From contig JBCCBV010000011.1 in assembly GCA_039033855.1 (NCBI GenBank), positions 44,074 through 108,073 on the forward strand: a stretch of DNA of 64,000 nucleotides, read 5' to 3'. This DNA comes from JBCCBV01 sp039033855 (lineage in GTDB: Bacteria; Planctomycetota; Phycisphaerae; Phycisphaerales; Phycisphaeraceae). The translations under genes were made by a program, and so were the position numbers. A model generated the notes under the pieces. That model had not been told where the DNA came from, made no database searches, and worked only from the letters and a program-made list of their open reading frames with translations. This document shows, piece after piece, positions 42,392 to 51,009 of the stretch; positions within the stretch are counted from its first letter, which is position 1; every line of letters starts with the position of its first letter.

Positions 42392-43365
42392 GCGTCGGGC
42401 CGACCCCTATCTCCGGCGACGCTCCGCCCGCGGCGCAGCTCCAAGGGGTGTCCAAGCGTTTCGGCAAGCGCCCGGCGGTGGTCAACCTCGACCTGGCCGT
42501 GCCCCGGGGCACCATCCTCGGCCTTCTCGGCCACAACGGCGCGGGCAAGTCGACCTCCATCGGCATGCTGCTCGGGCAGGTCTACCCCGACGCGGGTTCT
42601 GCCGAGGTGTTCGGCATCAACGTGCTCCGGCATCGGCGCGCCGCGCTTAGCAAAGTGGGGGCGATTTTCGAGTCGCCGGGCTTCTATCCCGAGCTTTCGG
42701 GCCGCAAGAACATCGGCGTGTTCGCGCGGTGCTCGGGCAAGGTGCCGCGCGATCGGTTCGACGCCGTGGTCGAGCGAGTGGGATTGGCCGGGCGCATCGA
42801 CGACAAGGCCCGCACCTACTCGCACGGCATGCGGCAGCGGCTCGCGCTCGCCCAGGCGCTCTTGCCCGGGCCCGAGCTTTTGATCCTCGACGAACCCACC
42901 AACGGGCTCGACCCCGAGGGCGTGGCCGGCATGTGCGAGCTCATCGCCTCGCTCCACCAAGACGACGGGCTGACCATTTTGCTGTCTTCGCACCGGTTGG
43001 CGGAGGTCGAGCGCCTGTGCACCGACGTCGCCGTGATGCGTCAGGGTCGGCTGGTGTTCGCCGGGCCCATGGCACAGGCGGCGGGCGAAGGCGGGTTGGT
43101 GGAACTCGACTGCGACCGGCCGGCCCAAGCCATCGCCATGCTGCGTGGCCGAAGGCTCTTGGGCGACGAACCCGCGCCCGGAAAGCACCGGCTCCGAACC
43201 GGGGCCGAGGTCGCCGATCTCGCCCGCGCGCTCGTAGAAGACGGCCACGAGATCCGCGCCATCGGCCCGGCCCGGCTCACGCTGGAAGAGGTCTACCTCA
43301 AGCTCCAGCAGGCGGCGCCGGACGGTTCGGAGAACGTCGAAACCGCCTCGGAGGCCAGGGTATGA
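42388..43365 (+). CDS. ABC transporter ATP-binding protein
   Basis: 325 residues. Walker A GHNGAGKST, Q-loop region AIFESPGFYPELSG, signature YSHGMRQRLALAQAL, Walker B LLILDEPTNGLDP, and the switch histidine in LLSSHRLAEVE. The C-terminal ~90 residues are typical of the CcmA/DrrA-type export ATPases. The start is taken as TTG at 42388, overlapping the upstream stop (TTGA); no ATG or GTG fits at the start of the domain. It pairs with the permease gene that follows with a 4-bp overlap. Confidence 0.92.
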   Translation: MSVGPTPISGDAPPAAQLQGVSKRFGKRPAVVNLDLAVPRGTILGLLGHNGAGKSTSIGMLLGQVYPDAGSAEVFGINVLRHRRAALSKVGAIFESPGFYPELSGRKNIGVFARCSGKVPRDRFDAVVERVGLAGRIDDKARTYSHGMRQRLALAQALLPGPELLILDEPTNGLDPEGVAGMCELIASLHQDDGLTILLSSHRLAEVERLCTDVAVMRQGRLVFAGPMAQAAGEGGLVELDCDRPAQAIAMLRGRRLLGDEPAPGKHRLRTGAEVADLARALVEDGHEIRAIGPARLTLEEVYLKLQQAAPDGSENVETASEARV

Positions 43366-44207
43366 CCGTGCTCGGCCTGTTCCGCGACGAGTGGGTCAAG
43401 CTCCTGGCCCGCAAGCGCACTTACATCGGCTTCGGCGCGTTCCTGGGCGTGCAGCTGGCCATCCTCGGCCTGCTCCAGCACCCCAGCGCCAAGGGCCAGG
43501 TGGGAGAGCTGCTTTCCGACAACGGGCTGGGCTTCGACAACCACTACATGGGCCTGACCATGGCCGTGGTCGTCATCGCGTTTACCTACACGCTGCTGGG
43601 CGCGCTCTACGTAGCGCTGGTCGCCGGCGAAGTCATCGCCAAAGAAGTCGAAGACGGCACGATGCGGATGCTGCTGTCGCGCCCGGTGTCGCGCGGCAAG
43701 CTGCTGCTGGGCAAGTCGCTGGCCGTGACCGCCTACAGCGTGCTGCTGGTGCTGTTCCTGGGCGTCACGGCACTCCTGTTCGGCACGGCCTACCGCGGCG
43801 GGCTGGGCGACTTGTTCATCTTCATCCCCGAAGAGCAGCTCTTCGCTCGGTACGACACGCAGGAGGGGTTACTGCGCTACGCGCGATCGGTGGCCTGCCT
43901 GGCGCTCGGCACGGTTTCGATTACCGGGTTGGCGGTCATGTTTTCGTGCTTCGACATGAAGCCCGCCGCGGCGACGATCCTGACGCTGTCGCTTTTCTTC
44001 GTGGACCTGGTGCTGGCGAACCTGCCCTACTTCCAGGCGATCCAGCACTACTTCCTGACGTACCACTTCCGCTTCTGGGCGCGCACGTTCCACGACCCCG
44101 TGCCCTGGCCGGCCATCGCGGGCTCGGCGGCGTATTTAGTGGGGTGGTCGGCGACGTTCTTCGCTCTGGGCGCCGCGCGTTTCTGCACCCGCGACTTCAA
44201 GGCCTGA
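43362..44207 (+). CDS. ABC transporter permease, ABC-2 type
   Basis: 281 residues with six hydrophobic segments, among them YIGFGAFLGVQLAILGLL, LTMAVVVIAFTYTLLGALYVALV, VTAYSVLLVLFLGVTALLFG and VACLALGTVSITGLAVMFSC. EVIAKEVEDGTMRMLLSRPVSR is the diagnostic loop of NosY/DrrB-type ABC-2 permeases. It forms an exporter with the ATPase encoded just upstream (ATGA overlap). Substrate not predictable. Confidence 0.9.
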   Translation: MTVLGLFRDEWVKLLARKRTYIGFGAFLGVQLAILGLLQHPSAKGQVGELLSDNGLGFDNHYMGLTMAVVVIAFTYTLLGALYVALVAGEVIAKEVEDGTMRMLLSRPVSRGKLLLGKSLAVTAYSVLLVLFLGVTALLFGTAYRGGLGDLFIFIPEEQLFARYDTQEGLLRYARSVACLALGTVSITGLAVMFSCFDMKPAAATILTLSLFFVDLVLANLPYFQAIQHYFLTYHFRFWARTFHDPVPWPAIAGSAAYLVGWSATFFALGAARFCTRDFKA

Positions 44208-44240
44208 CCCCCGGAATAGCGCCCGCGGTGGAATGCACCC

Positions 44241-44280
44241 GGCAGAAGGTCATGCAACCGGCGCCGGGTTGGCCTCTGCC
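44241..44280. terminator. Candidate bidirectional hairpin between convergent genes
   Basis: Outer arms GGCAGA-AGG (44241-44249) and CC-TCTGCC (44273-44280) enclose an inner near-palindrome CAACCGGCGCCGGGTTG (44255-44271), giving a long stem. It sits in the 72-bp gap between the permease stop and the convergent small gene's stop. There is no U-tract, so termination may rely on Rho or stem strength. Confidence 0.45.
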
Positions 44281-44597
44281 TAGTCCGTGTCGCCGAGCCC
44301 CGTCTGCGCCTCGGCCAGCTTGGCCACGCGCTCGGCGGCGTGGGCGATGGTCGCGGCCGTGATCGACCGCATCAAATCCGGCGGCCAATCCAGGTTCGGG
44401 TTCTGCTGAAGCTCGGCCGGCACGATTGCCAACGTGAGCCCGGAGGCTTCCTGCTCGGCGTGGCGCCGTCGGAGCTCGCCCTGCTCGGCGTCGCCGGGGT
44501 CCACGGGATCGACCAGGTCGCGGGCCAGCATCAGCGTGGTGACCTGCCACTCGAAGTAAGCCAGCATCGGGTTGTCGTCGGCGTCGCGCTCGGCCAT
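44280..44597 (-). CDS. Hypothetical protein, 105 aa, coupled to hisA
   Basis: A small soluble protein, not recognised, with a mixed acidic/basic helical composition (MLAYFEWQVTTLMLARDLVD, PPDLMRSITAATIAHAAERV). Its ATG shares one base with the hisA stop (TGATG), a strong sign that it is translated. Cysteines are absent and no membrane helix is seen. A role linked to histidine synthesis is not indicated beyond position. Confidence 0.65.
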   Translation of the reverse strand: MAERDADDNPMLAYFEWQVTTLMLARDLVDPVDPGDAEQGELRRRHAEQEASGLTLAIVPAELQQNPNLDWPPDLMRSITAATIAHAAERVAKLAEAQTGLGDTD

Positions 44598-45337
44598 CAG
44601 GCGGTCTCCGCTTCGGCGCCCCGCAGCGCTTCGAGCGCCTGGGACACGGAAAAGGCGCCTTCGTAAATCGCTTTGCCCACGATCACGCCCTCGATCGGCA
44701 GGCCGCGCAACGCGGTCAAATCTTCCAGCCGCCCCACCCCGCCCGACGCCACCACGGGCACGTCGGTATGCTCGGCCAGTTCGCGGGTCGATTCCAAGTT
44801 CGGCCCGGCCAGCGTGCCGTCGACGGCGATGTCGGTGAACACGATCGCCCCCAACGGCCAGCCGCGGACGCGCTCCGCGATGTCGAGCGCACGCTCGCCG
44901 CTCGACTCGGTCCAGCCGTCCACCGCTGCCTGCCCATTGCGTGCGTCGAGCCCGAGAACGATGCGCTGCGCGTAGCCGGGCGTCTTGACCAGCGACTCGA
45001 ACCAGCCCCAGTCGCGTAGCGCCGCGGTGCCCACTACAACCCGCTCGACGCCGGCTTCGAGAAGCGTGTTAACCGTCTCGGTAGTCCGCACGCCGCCGCC
45101 GATTTCGACCCGCAGGCCGGTCTCTTGGCAGATCCGGGCGACCAGGCCGTGCTGGGTGGCGTCGCCCGTGCGGGCCGCGTCGAGGTCGACCACGTGCAGC
45201 CGGGTAGCGCCCTGGCGCTCGAAGTCTTGCGCCACCGCGACCGGGTCGTCAAAGTACGCGGTTTCTCGGGCGTAGTCGCCCTGAGTCAGCCGGACGGCAC
45301 GGCCGTCGCGGAGGTCGATCGCAGGGAACAGGTCCAT
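44597..45337 (-). CDS. hisA: Phosphoribosylformimino-5-aminoimidazole carboxamide ribotide isomerase
   Basis: 246 residues. TIM barrel with LFPAIDLRDGRAVRLTQGDY (catalytic Asp), LHVVDLDAARTG, EIGGGVRT, ERVVVGTAAL, IVLGLDARNG (second catalytic Asp) and VPVVASGGVGRLEDL. It performs the Amadori-type isomerisation ProFAR to PRFAR in histidine synthesis. Divergent from aroA (99-bp gap) and followed by a coupled small gene. Other his genes are outside the window. Confidence 0.95.
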   Translation of the reverse strand: MDLFPAIDLRDGRAVRLTQGDYARETAYFDDPVAVAQDFERQGATRLHVVDLDAARTGDATQHGLVARICQETGLRVEIGGGVRTTETVNTLLEAGVERVVVGTAALRDWGWFESLVKTPGYAQRIVLGLDARNGQAAVDGWTESSGERALDIAERVRGWPLGAIVFTDIAVDGTLAGPNLESTRELAEHTDVPVVASGGVGRLEDLTALRGLPIEGVIVGKAIYEGAFSVSQALEALRGAEAETA

Positions 45338-45436
45338 GCCTGCACGCTACGGGGCCGAACGCCCAGCGACAACCACACGGCATGCTTGCCCCCACGCCCA
45401 GCCCGAAGCCGGCATCGCGTCCGCTACCCTGTCGCG

Positions 45437-46798
45437 GTGCAAGACCCGCTGCCCATCACGCCCGTCGGGCCCTTCGACCTGGAGGTGCGCCCGCCCGGGT
45501 CCAAGAGCCTGCTCCACCGCGCGGCCGTGGCCGCCGCCCTGGCCGAGGGCGAATCCGTCCTCACCGGGGTCGACCCCAGCGAAGACGTGGTGCGCACCCT
45601 GAGCGCCCTGCACAAGCTCGGGGCCAAGGTCGAGTTCAACCCCGACACCCGCGAGGCCCGCATCCAAGGGGCCGGCGGAACCCTGCCCGGCGGCGTGACC
45701 ACCGACCCCATCGATCTGGGCGCGTCGGGCACCAGCTACCGCCTGATCGCCGCGGCCGCCTGCGTCGCCCAAGGCGTGCACACGCTCGACGGCACCGCCC
45801 GGATGCGCCAGCGCCCCATCGGCCCGCTGGTCGACGCGCTGCGCGAGCTCGGCGCCGAAATCGACTACTTGGGCCAACGCGGCTACCCGCCGCTGAAGAT
45901 CACCGGCGGCACGATCCAAGGAGGCAAGGTCAAGCTGCGCGACCTGGTCAGCTCGCAGTTCCTCTCCGCCCTGCTGCTCATCGGCCCGGGCTGCCCCGAG
46001 GGCCTGGCGCTGACGTTCGAAGGCGACACGCCGTCGATGCCCTACGTGCGCATGACCGTCAAGGTGATGGAGCACTTCCGAGTCCGACCGACCTCGAAGG
46101 AATCGTCGCGCAGCGGACGGGTCCGCCTGACCGTGTCGCCCGACGCCTACTACGTGGGCCGACCGTTCGACATCGAACCCGACGCATCGGGTGCGTCGTA
46201 CTTTTTGGGCGCGGGCGCGCTCGTGCCCGGGTCGCGTGTGGTCGTGCCCGGGCTGGGTTCGGAGAGCGTGCAGGGCGATGCGCACTTCGCCGACCTCCTC
46301 GGCCGGATGGGTGCGCACGTCGAACAGCGCTGGGACCGCACGCTGGTCGAGGCGCCGGCGTCAGGCATGCTGCGCGGGATCGACGTCGACCTCAACGGCA
46401 TGCCGGACATGGCCCAGACTCTGGCCGTGCTCGCCCTGTTCGCCGAAGGTGAAACCCACCTCCGCAACATCGGCCACCTGCGGGTCAAAGAAACCGACCG
46501 GCTCGACGCCATCGCCAACGAAGTCGGCCGGCTGGGCGGCGACACCTTCATCCTGGGCGACGACCTGACCGTCACCCCGCCCGGCCCCGACGGCTTCACT
46601 TGCAGCGCAGACAAACCGGTGGTCATCCAAACCTACGACGACCACCGCATGGCCATGGCGTTCTCGCTCGCCGGCCTGCGCATCCCAGGGGTGCAAATCC
46701 AGGACCCCGGCTGCGTGGCCAAGAGCTACCCGCGCTACTATGAAGACTGGGCCCGGCTGTCCGAGGGTGCCGTGGATGCCGCAGGCACGGGGGGCTGA
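45437..46798 (+). CDS. aroA: 3-phosphoshikimate 1-carboxyvinyltransferase (EPSP synthase)
   Basis: 453 residues. PPGSKSLLHRAAVAAAL (PEP/S3P binding), GASGTSYRLIAAAAC, DGTARMRQRPIGPLVDAL, SSQFLSALLL, LRVKETDRLDAIANEV and DHRMAMAFSLAGLR near the end are the standard motifs. The residue after PPGSKS is L-L-H instead of the usual x-x-N, and GNAGT is changed to GASGT, so inhibitor response may be atypical; that is inference. GTG at 45437 is the start. It transfers enolpyruvyl from PEP to shikimate 3-phosphate. The next gene begins 3 bp after its stop, linking it to the ebo-like group. Confidence 0.95.
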   Translation: MQDPLPITPVGPFDLEVRPPGSKSLLHRAAVAAALAEGESVLTGVDPSEDVVRTLSALHKLGAKVEFNPDTREARIQGAGGTLPGGVTTDPIDLGASGTSYRLIAAAACVAQGVHTLDGTARMRQRPIGPLVDALRELGAEIDYLGQRGYPPLKITGGTIQGGKVKLRDLVSSQFLSALLLIGPGCPEGLALTFEGDTPSMPYVRMTVKVMEHFRVRPTSKESSRSGRVRLTVSPDAYYVGRPFDIEPDASGASYFLGAGALVPGSRVVVPGLGSESVQGDAHFADLLGRMGAHVEQRWDRTLVEAPASGMLRGIDVDLNGMPDMAQTLAVLALFAEGETHLRNIGHLRVKETDRLDAIANEVGRLGGDTFILGDDLTVTPPGPDGFTCSADKPVVIQTYDDHRMAMAFSLAGLRIPGVQIQDPGCVAKSYPRYYEDWARLSEGAVDAAGTGG

Positions 46799-46801
46799 GC
46801 C

Positions 46802-47119
46802 ATGACGACGCCGCAGGGCGCCTGCCCGGAACCCGCGAGCGCGATGCTCGACCGGTTGTTCATCGAACACCGGGCCAAGCTGGTGGACCTGGCCGCGTTT
46901 TTGGATCGGATCGAGCGCGCCGGAGGGGCAACCAGCGCGTCCGCCGATGTGCGCATCGCCGCGCTGCTCGCCTGCCTGCCGGTGTTGACCGACGGGCAGC
47001 CCGAGCGCGCTCGGCGCATCCTCGAAGCGCTCAGCGATACGAGCCTGGCGCCTCTCGACCACGCCCCGCCCGGCGGCGCAGCGGGCGCGCCGAGCCGTCC
47101 TTCACAAGGGGACGCGTGA
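46802..47119 (+). CDS. Small conserved-looking protein at head of ebo-like group
   Basis: 105 residues, soluble. The core LVDLAAFLDRIERAGG, DVRIAALLACLPVLTDGQPERARRILEALSD forms helices and ends in a Pro/Gly tail. I recall similar short proteins beside TatD-like genes of this type, but no family name can be given. It starts 3 bp after the aroA stop and its stop abuts the start of the TatD-like gene, so it is clearly part of the same transcript. It is much shorter than EboA and is not called as such. Confidence 0.65.
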   Translation: MTTPQGACPEPASAMLDRLFIEHRAKLVDLAAFLDRIERAGGATSASADVRIAALLACLPVLTDGQPERARRILEALSDTSLAPLDHAPPGGAAGAPSRPSQGDA

Positions 47120-47925
47120 TGCGGTACATCGACCCGCACATCCACATGGTCAGCCGGACGACCGACGACTACCGCCGGATGGCCCACGCCGGGTGCGTGG
47201 CGGTCACCGAGCCGGCGTTCTGGGCCGGCTTCGACCGCTCGTCGCCTGAAGGCTTCCGCGACTACTTCCACCAGCTGACCGACGTCGAGCCAAAACGCGC
47301 CGCGAAATACGGCATCGACCATTACTCCTGGCTCTGCATCAACCCCAAAGAGGCCGAAGACCCCGGCTTCGCCCGCGAGGTCATGGGCCTGATCCCCGGC
47401 TTCCTCGACAAGCCCAACGTCCTGGGCATCGGCGAGATCGGCCTGAACCGCAACACCAAGAACGAGCTGGCCATCCTCGAAGAGCACCTGGCCCTGGCCG
47501 CCGACCGCGACCAGCTGGTGCTGGTGCACACCCCGCACCTGGAAGACAAACAAAAAGGCACACGGCTGATCCTCGACGCCATCCGCAACCAGGGCCGGCT
47601 CGACCCCGGGCGCGTGCTCATCGACCACGTCGAAGAACACACCGTGGGCGAGGTGCTCTCGCGCGGGTTCTGGGCCGGCATGACGCTGTACCCCGACAGC
47701 AAGTGCACGCCCCAGCGGGCCGTGGACATCGTCGAGTGTTACGGCGCCGAACGCCTCTGGGTGAACTCGGCCGGCGACTGGGGCCACAGCGACCCGATGT
47801 CGGTCCCCGCCTGCCGGCTGGAGATGCGCCTGCGCGGCCACGGCCGGGACGTCATCGAACGCATCACTTTCGATAACCCCCGCACATTCCTAAGCCAATC
47901 AGAGCGTTTCAACACGCCGGCGTAG
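47119..47925 (+). CDS. TatD-family metal-dependent hydrolase (EboB-like)
   Basis: 268 residues, amidohydrolase-type TIM barrel. Metal histidines in YIDPHIHMVSRTTDDY, Glu in LGIGEIGLNRNTKNE, His in LVLVHTPHLEDK and in VLIDHVEEHT; the usual late Asp appears in WVNSAGDWGHSDP. Compared with TatD nucleases, the DPHIHMxSRTTDDY opening is the form I associate with the hydrolase of ebo clusters. ATG 47119 abuts the previous stop (TGATG); a GTG at 47116 is an alternative. Followed by the UbiA-like gene 12 bp on. The substrate is unknown. Confidence 0.85.
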   Translation: MRYIDPHIHMVSRTTDDYRRMAHAGCVAVTEPAFWAGFDRSSPEGFRDYFHQLTDVEPKRAAKYGIDHYSWLCINPKEAEDPGFAREVMGLIPGFLDKPNVLGIGEIGLNRNTKNELAILEEHLALAADRDQLVLVHTPHLEDKQKGTRLILDAIRNQGRLDPGRVLIDHVEEHTVGEVLSRGFWAGMTLYPDSKCTPQRAVDIVECYGAERLWVNSAGDWGHSDPMSVPACRLEMRLRGHGRDVIERITFDNPRTFLSQSERFNTPA

Positions 47926-47937
47926 CGGGGCGAGTGC

Positions 47938-48672
47938 ATGAAGCAAACGCTCCTCGCCTGGGCCCAGCTGTTCCGCATCAGCAACCTGCCCACGGTATGG
48001 ACCAACGTCTTGTTGGGCGTGACCGCGGCGGGAGGGCCTCACCAAGGACGATGGGAGCTGTCAGCCTTTGCGCTTGCCGCCGGAAGCCTGCTCTACGCCG
48101 CGCTGATGGTGGATCACGACCTCTGCGACGCCCAGCGGGATGCCACAGAAAGGCCGAACCGACCGATCCCCGCGGGCCGGATTGCTACACGCAATGCGTA
48201 TGTGGTCGCGGTAGCGATCATCTCACTCAGCATACTCTGCATCTTACAGAATCCGAACCCGGGATTTGCCTGTTGGCTTGGCATCCTGGGCTTCGGCGTG
48301 TTGTACAACCAGACGCACCACAAGACGGCCTGGTCGATCCTGTTCCCGCCTCTGTGCCGCGTCGGCGTGATCGGCGTCGGCGCTTATACGGCGGTGGGGA
48401 TCAACCAAACCGAGTGGCCTCCCAACGCGGGCCTCGTGGCAGGCTCGGCATGTTCGCTCGCCGTTTATCTCTTGATCGTCAGTTGTTTGGCTCGCAAAGA
48501 GCACAAGCCCGACTCGAAGTTCAAGCCCACGCACATCGGCTGGCTGCTGTCGGGCATCTGCTTGCACGACGCGATCTGGCTGCTGCTTCTGGGCGCGCCG
48601 GGGCTGGCCGGTGTGGCGGTGGGCTGCTTCGTGCTGTGTCGGGTCTTGGCGAAGGTCGCCTCGCCCTCCTAG
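47938..48672 (+). CDS. UbiA-family prenyltransferase (EboC-like)
   Basis: 244 residues with about seven membrane helices. FRISNLPTVWTNVLLG is the typical N-terminal motif and MVDHDLCDAQRDATERPNRP the first Asp-rich motif (D-x3-D with RPxRP). The second Asp motif is degenerate (NQTHHKTAWSILFPPLCR region, no DxxxD), and SCLARKEHKPDSKFKP replaces it in a loop. This resembles EboC rather than ubiquinone or haem-pathway enzymes. It may attach a prenyl or polyprenyl group to a small molecule at the membrane. Gene spacing suggests one operon with the hydrolase and pyrophosphatase-like genes. Confidence 0.83.
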   Translation: MKQTLLAWAQLFRISNLPTVWTNVLLGVTAAGGPHQGRWELSAFALAAGSLLYAALMVDHDLCDAQRDATERPNRPIPAGRIATRNAYVVAVAIISLSILCILQNPNPGFACWLGILGFGVLYNQTHHKTAWSILFPPLCRVGVIGVGAYTAVGINQTEWPPNAGLVAGSACSLAVYLLIVSCLARKEHKPDSKFKPTHIGWLLSGICLHDAIWLLLLGAPGLAGVAVGCFVLCRVLAKVASPS

Positions 48673-48705
48673 CGGTGTGCCGCGTCCGCCTACACTCGCC
48701 GCGCG

Positions 48706-50079
48706 ATGCAACCGCTCTTGCTCCTCAACGTCGCCGGGCTCACGCCCGCGCTGCTCGAATACGCGCCGAACCTGCGCGCACTCGGGCCTGCAACGCCGAT
48801 CACCCCGCCGTTCCCGGCCGTCACCACTACGGTGCAAACCACGATGCTCACCGGCGTGTCGCCCGCGAAGCACGGCGTCGTCGGCAACGGCTGGTTCGAC
48901 CGCCCCTCGGCCGAGGCCCGGTTCTGGCAACGCTCGGCCGGGCTCGTTCAAGCGGAACCCCTGTGGGTCGAAGCGCGCCGGCGCGACCCGTCGTTTACCT
49001 GCGCCAACCTGTTTTGGTGGCACAACTCCGACGCGGCGTGTGACGTGGTGCTGCAGGCCCGCCCGCTCTACAAGGCCGACGGCCGGAAGATCCCCGACTG
49101 CTACGCCCGGCCGGAATCCCTGCGTCACGCGCTGCAGGCGCCGCCGCCCCGTGGCCTCGGCCGGTTCCCGCTGTTCCGCTACTGGGGGCCGCTCGCCGGG
49201 ATCGAATCCAGCCGGTGGATCGTCGACGCCGGGCTGCGCGTGCTCGACGGCGCCGGCCTGCCAAACGACGGCCCACCCACGCTCACGCTGGTCTACCTGC
49301 CCCACCTCGACTACGACCTGCAACGCTATGGCCCCCAATACTCCCGCATCGCGGCGGGGGTGCAAGCCATCGACGCCGAGGCTGGACGGCTGATCGAAAG
49401 CGCCGCGCAACGCGGCGTCCGAACGGCCGTGGTCAGCGAATACGGCATCGAACCGACCCAAGGACCGCAAGGCGGCGCCGTGTTCCTCAACCGTTTGTTG
49501 CGCGATCATGGCTGGCTTGCGGTGCGCGACGAAGACGGCCTCGAAGACTGGGACCCGCTCGCCTCGGCCGTCGTCTCGGCGTGCGACCACCAGGCCGCCC
49601 ACGTGTACCTACGGCCCGGCCTGGGTAATCGGCCCTCGCTTGACACCGTGCGCGAAGCCTGCCTCGCCCTGCCCGGCGTGGCCGACGCAATCCGGATCGA
49701 CCACGAACGCGCCGGCGACTTCACGCTGGTCGCTCGACCCGGCCGGTGGTTCGCCTACGACTGGTGGACCGACCCGCGCAAGGCGCCCGACTACGCCCGC
49801 ACCGTGGCGATCCACGACAAGCCCGGCTTCGACCCACGCGAGCTCTTTTCGAGCGCCTCCAAGCCCGCTGTCGCCTGGAAGCTACTGCGTAAGAAGCTCG
49901 GGTTTCGGTCGTTGATGGACGTGGTCCCGCTCGACCCCGCGCCGGTGGGCGGCACGCACGGCCGGGTGGACCTCGACCCGTCGCAAGGCCCGCTGGCGAT
50001 CGGCCTGCCGGGGATTTCGCCGGGCGATCCGTCGTCCGGGGTGCGAAACGCCATACTTAGCGCGTTGTTCGATGCCTGA
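48706..50079 (+). CDS. Alkaline-phosphatase-superfamily nucleotide pyrophosphatase/phosphodiesterase (EboF-like)
   Basis: 457 residues. The active-site threonine lies in TTTVQTTMLTGVSPAKHGVV, followed by GNGWFDR; ANLFWWHNSDAA, ADGRKIPDCYARP, LVYLPHLDYDLQRYGP (metal Asp/His), and VVSEYGIEP (Glu in place of the usual Asp of SDHG), then CDHQAAHVY. This set is what I recall from the type I phosphodiesterase/nucleotide pyrophosphatase member of ebo clusters. No signal peptide is seen, so cytoplasmic. It may hydrolyse a nucleotide-activated or phosphoester metabolite. It is the last gene of the group; a 51-bp gap follows. Confidence 0.83.
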   Translation: MQPLLLLNVAGLTPALLEYAPNLRALGPATPITPPFPAVTTTVQTTMLTGVSPAKHGVVGNGWFDRPSAEARFWQRSAGLVQAEPLWVEARRRDPSFTCANLFWWHNSDAACDVVLQARPLYKADGRKIPDCYARPESLRHALQAPPPRGLGRFPLFRYWGPLAGIESSRWIVDAGLRVLDGAGLPNDGPPTLTLVYLPHLDYDLQRYGPQYSRIAAGVQAIDAEAGRLIESAAQRGVRTAVVSEYGIEPTQGPQGGAVFLNRLLRDHGWLAVRDEDGLEDWDPLASAVVSACDHQAAHVYLRPGLGNRPSLDTVREACLALPGVADAIRIDHERAGDFTLVARPGRWFAYDWWTDPRKAPDYARTVAIHDKPGFDPRELFSSASKPAVAWKLLRKKLGFRSLMDVVPLDPAPVGGTHGRVDLDPSQGPLAIGLPGISPGDPSSGVRNAILSALFDA

Positions 50080-50130
50080 CGCCTGCAAAGCCGCGGGCAC
50101 CGCCGCAGAACGATTGCCCGGACCGCCGCC

Positions 50131-51009
50131 ATGATGCCCACCATCACCCAGCGCCTGATGCTCTTGGCCGCGGCGATCGTGGGCGTGTGGTTCGCAGCGC
50201 TGGCGCAGGGACCGCTGCGATTGGCCGATGGTTCGACAGGCGTGATTCTGAGCCTGTCGATTTATGGCGCGACGCCGGCGTGGCTGACGCTGCTCGGCCT
50301 GACCCTGGCCGTGGCTCCACTGGCTTGGTGGGTGTCTTCGACCGGCAGCGTGCTGTCGGGGCCCACGGTGCTCGCGCTCGCTTACCTGGGCTTGCGCAGC
50401 GGGCTCGGGCCGGTGGACCCCAAGCTGTGGCACGGCGCACCGCGCGAGCTGTTCGGCCGCTGGGTCGTGGAAGGCCTGGGCTGGTCGGCGCTCATCGTTT
50501 GCGTTGGCTTGGCGGCAACCGCTGGGCGGACCTGGCTACGCCCGCGTGCGCCGCGCCGCTTGCGGAGCCCGACCTGCGACCCGGGCACGGGGCTGGAGAT
50601 CGGGGCCCTGCGCGGTTGGGTCGCGGCGGCCGCGATCGCCGTCACTGGTCTTCTGGTGTCGGCGGTGCTGGTGCGCACCCCCACGTCCGGCCAGACGTGG
50701 CTCGGATTGATGACGGGCTTCGGCGTCGTGGCGGCGTTGATGCAGGCCGGCGCCCGTTCGCCCAACGTGCTGCCGATGCTGGCCGCGCCGTCGCTGGGCC
50801 TGGCGATCGGCCACGGCTGGGCGGTGGTGCGTTACGGCTCGTGGACGCGCGACGAGTTGCTCGCCGAGCATTTCATCGGGCGCGCTCCCGCCATCCTCTG
50901 GGCCAGCCCCGCCGACGCCGCGAGCGCCGGGCTGCTGGGGGTCTGCCTGGGGCTTGGCGTGGCCCACGTCGCCATCGCCCCGAACCGAGGGCCCCGGGTG
51001 GCCGCCTGA
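50131..51009 (+). CDS. Hypothetical integral membrane protein
   Basis: 292 residues with about eight hydrophobic segments (LMLLAAAIVGVWFAALAQ, LTLLGLTLAVAPLAWWV, LSGPTVLALAYLGLRSGL, LGWSALIVCVGLAATAG, WVAAAAIAVTGLLVSAVLV, MLAAPSLGLAIGHGWAVV, AGLLGVCLGLGVAHVAIA). No family recognised. The stop overlaps the start of the ClC gene by one base pair-step (TGATG), so they are co-translated. A transporter accessory or lipid-related role is possible but unsupported. Confidence 0.72.
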   Translation: MMPTITQRLMLLAAAIVGVWFAALAQGPLRLADGSTGVILSLSIYGATPAWLTLLGLTLAVAPLAWWVSSTGSVLSGPTVLALAYLGLRSGLGPVDPKLWHGAPRELFGRWVVEGLGWSALIVCVGLAATAGRTWLRPRAPRRLRSPTCDPGTGLEIGALRGWVAAAAIAVTGLLVSAVLVRTPTSGQTWLGLMTGFGVVAALMQAGARSPNVLPMLAAPSLGLAIGHGWAVVRYGSWTRDELLAEHFIGRAPAILWASPADAASAGLLGVCLGLGVAHVAIAPNRGPRVAA

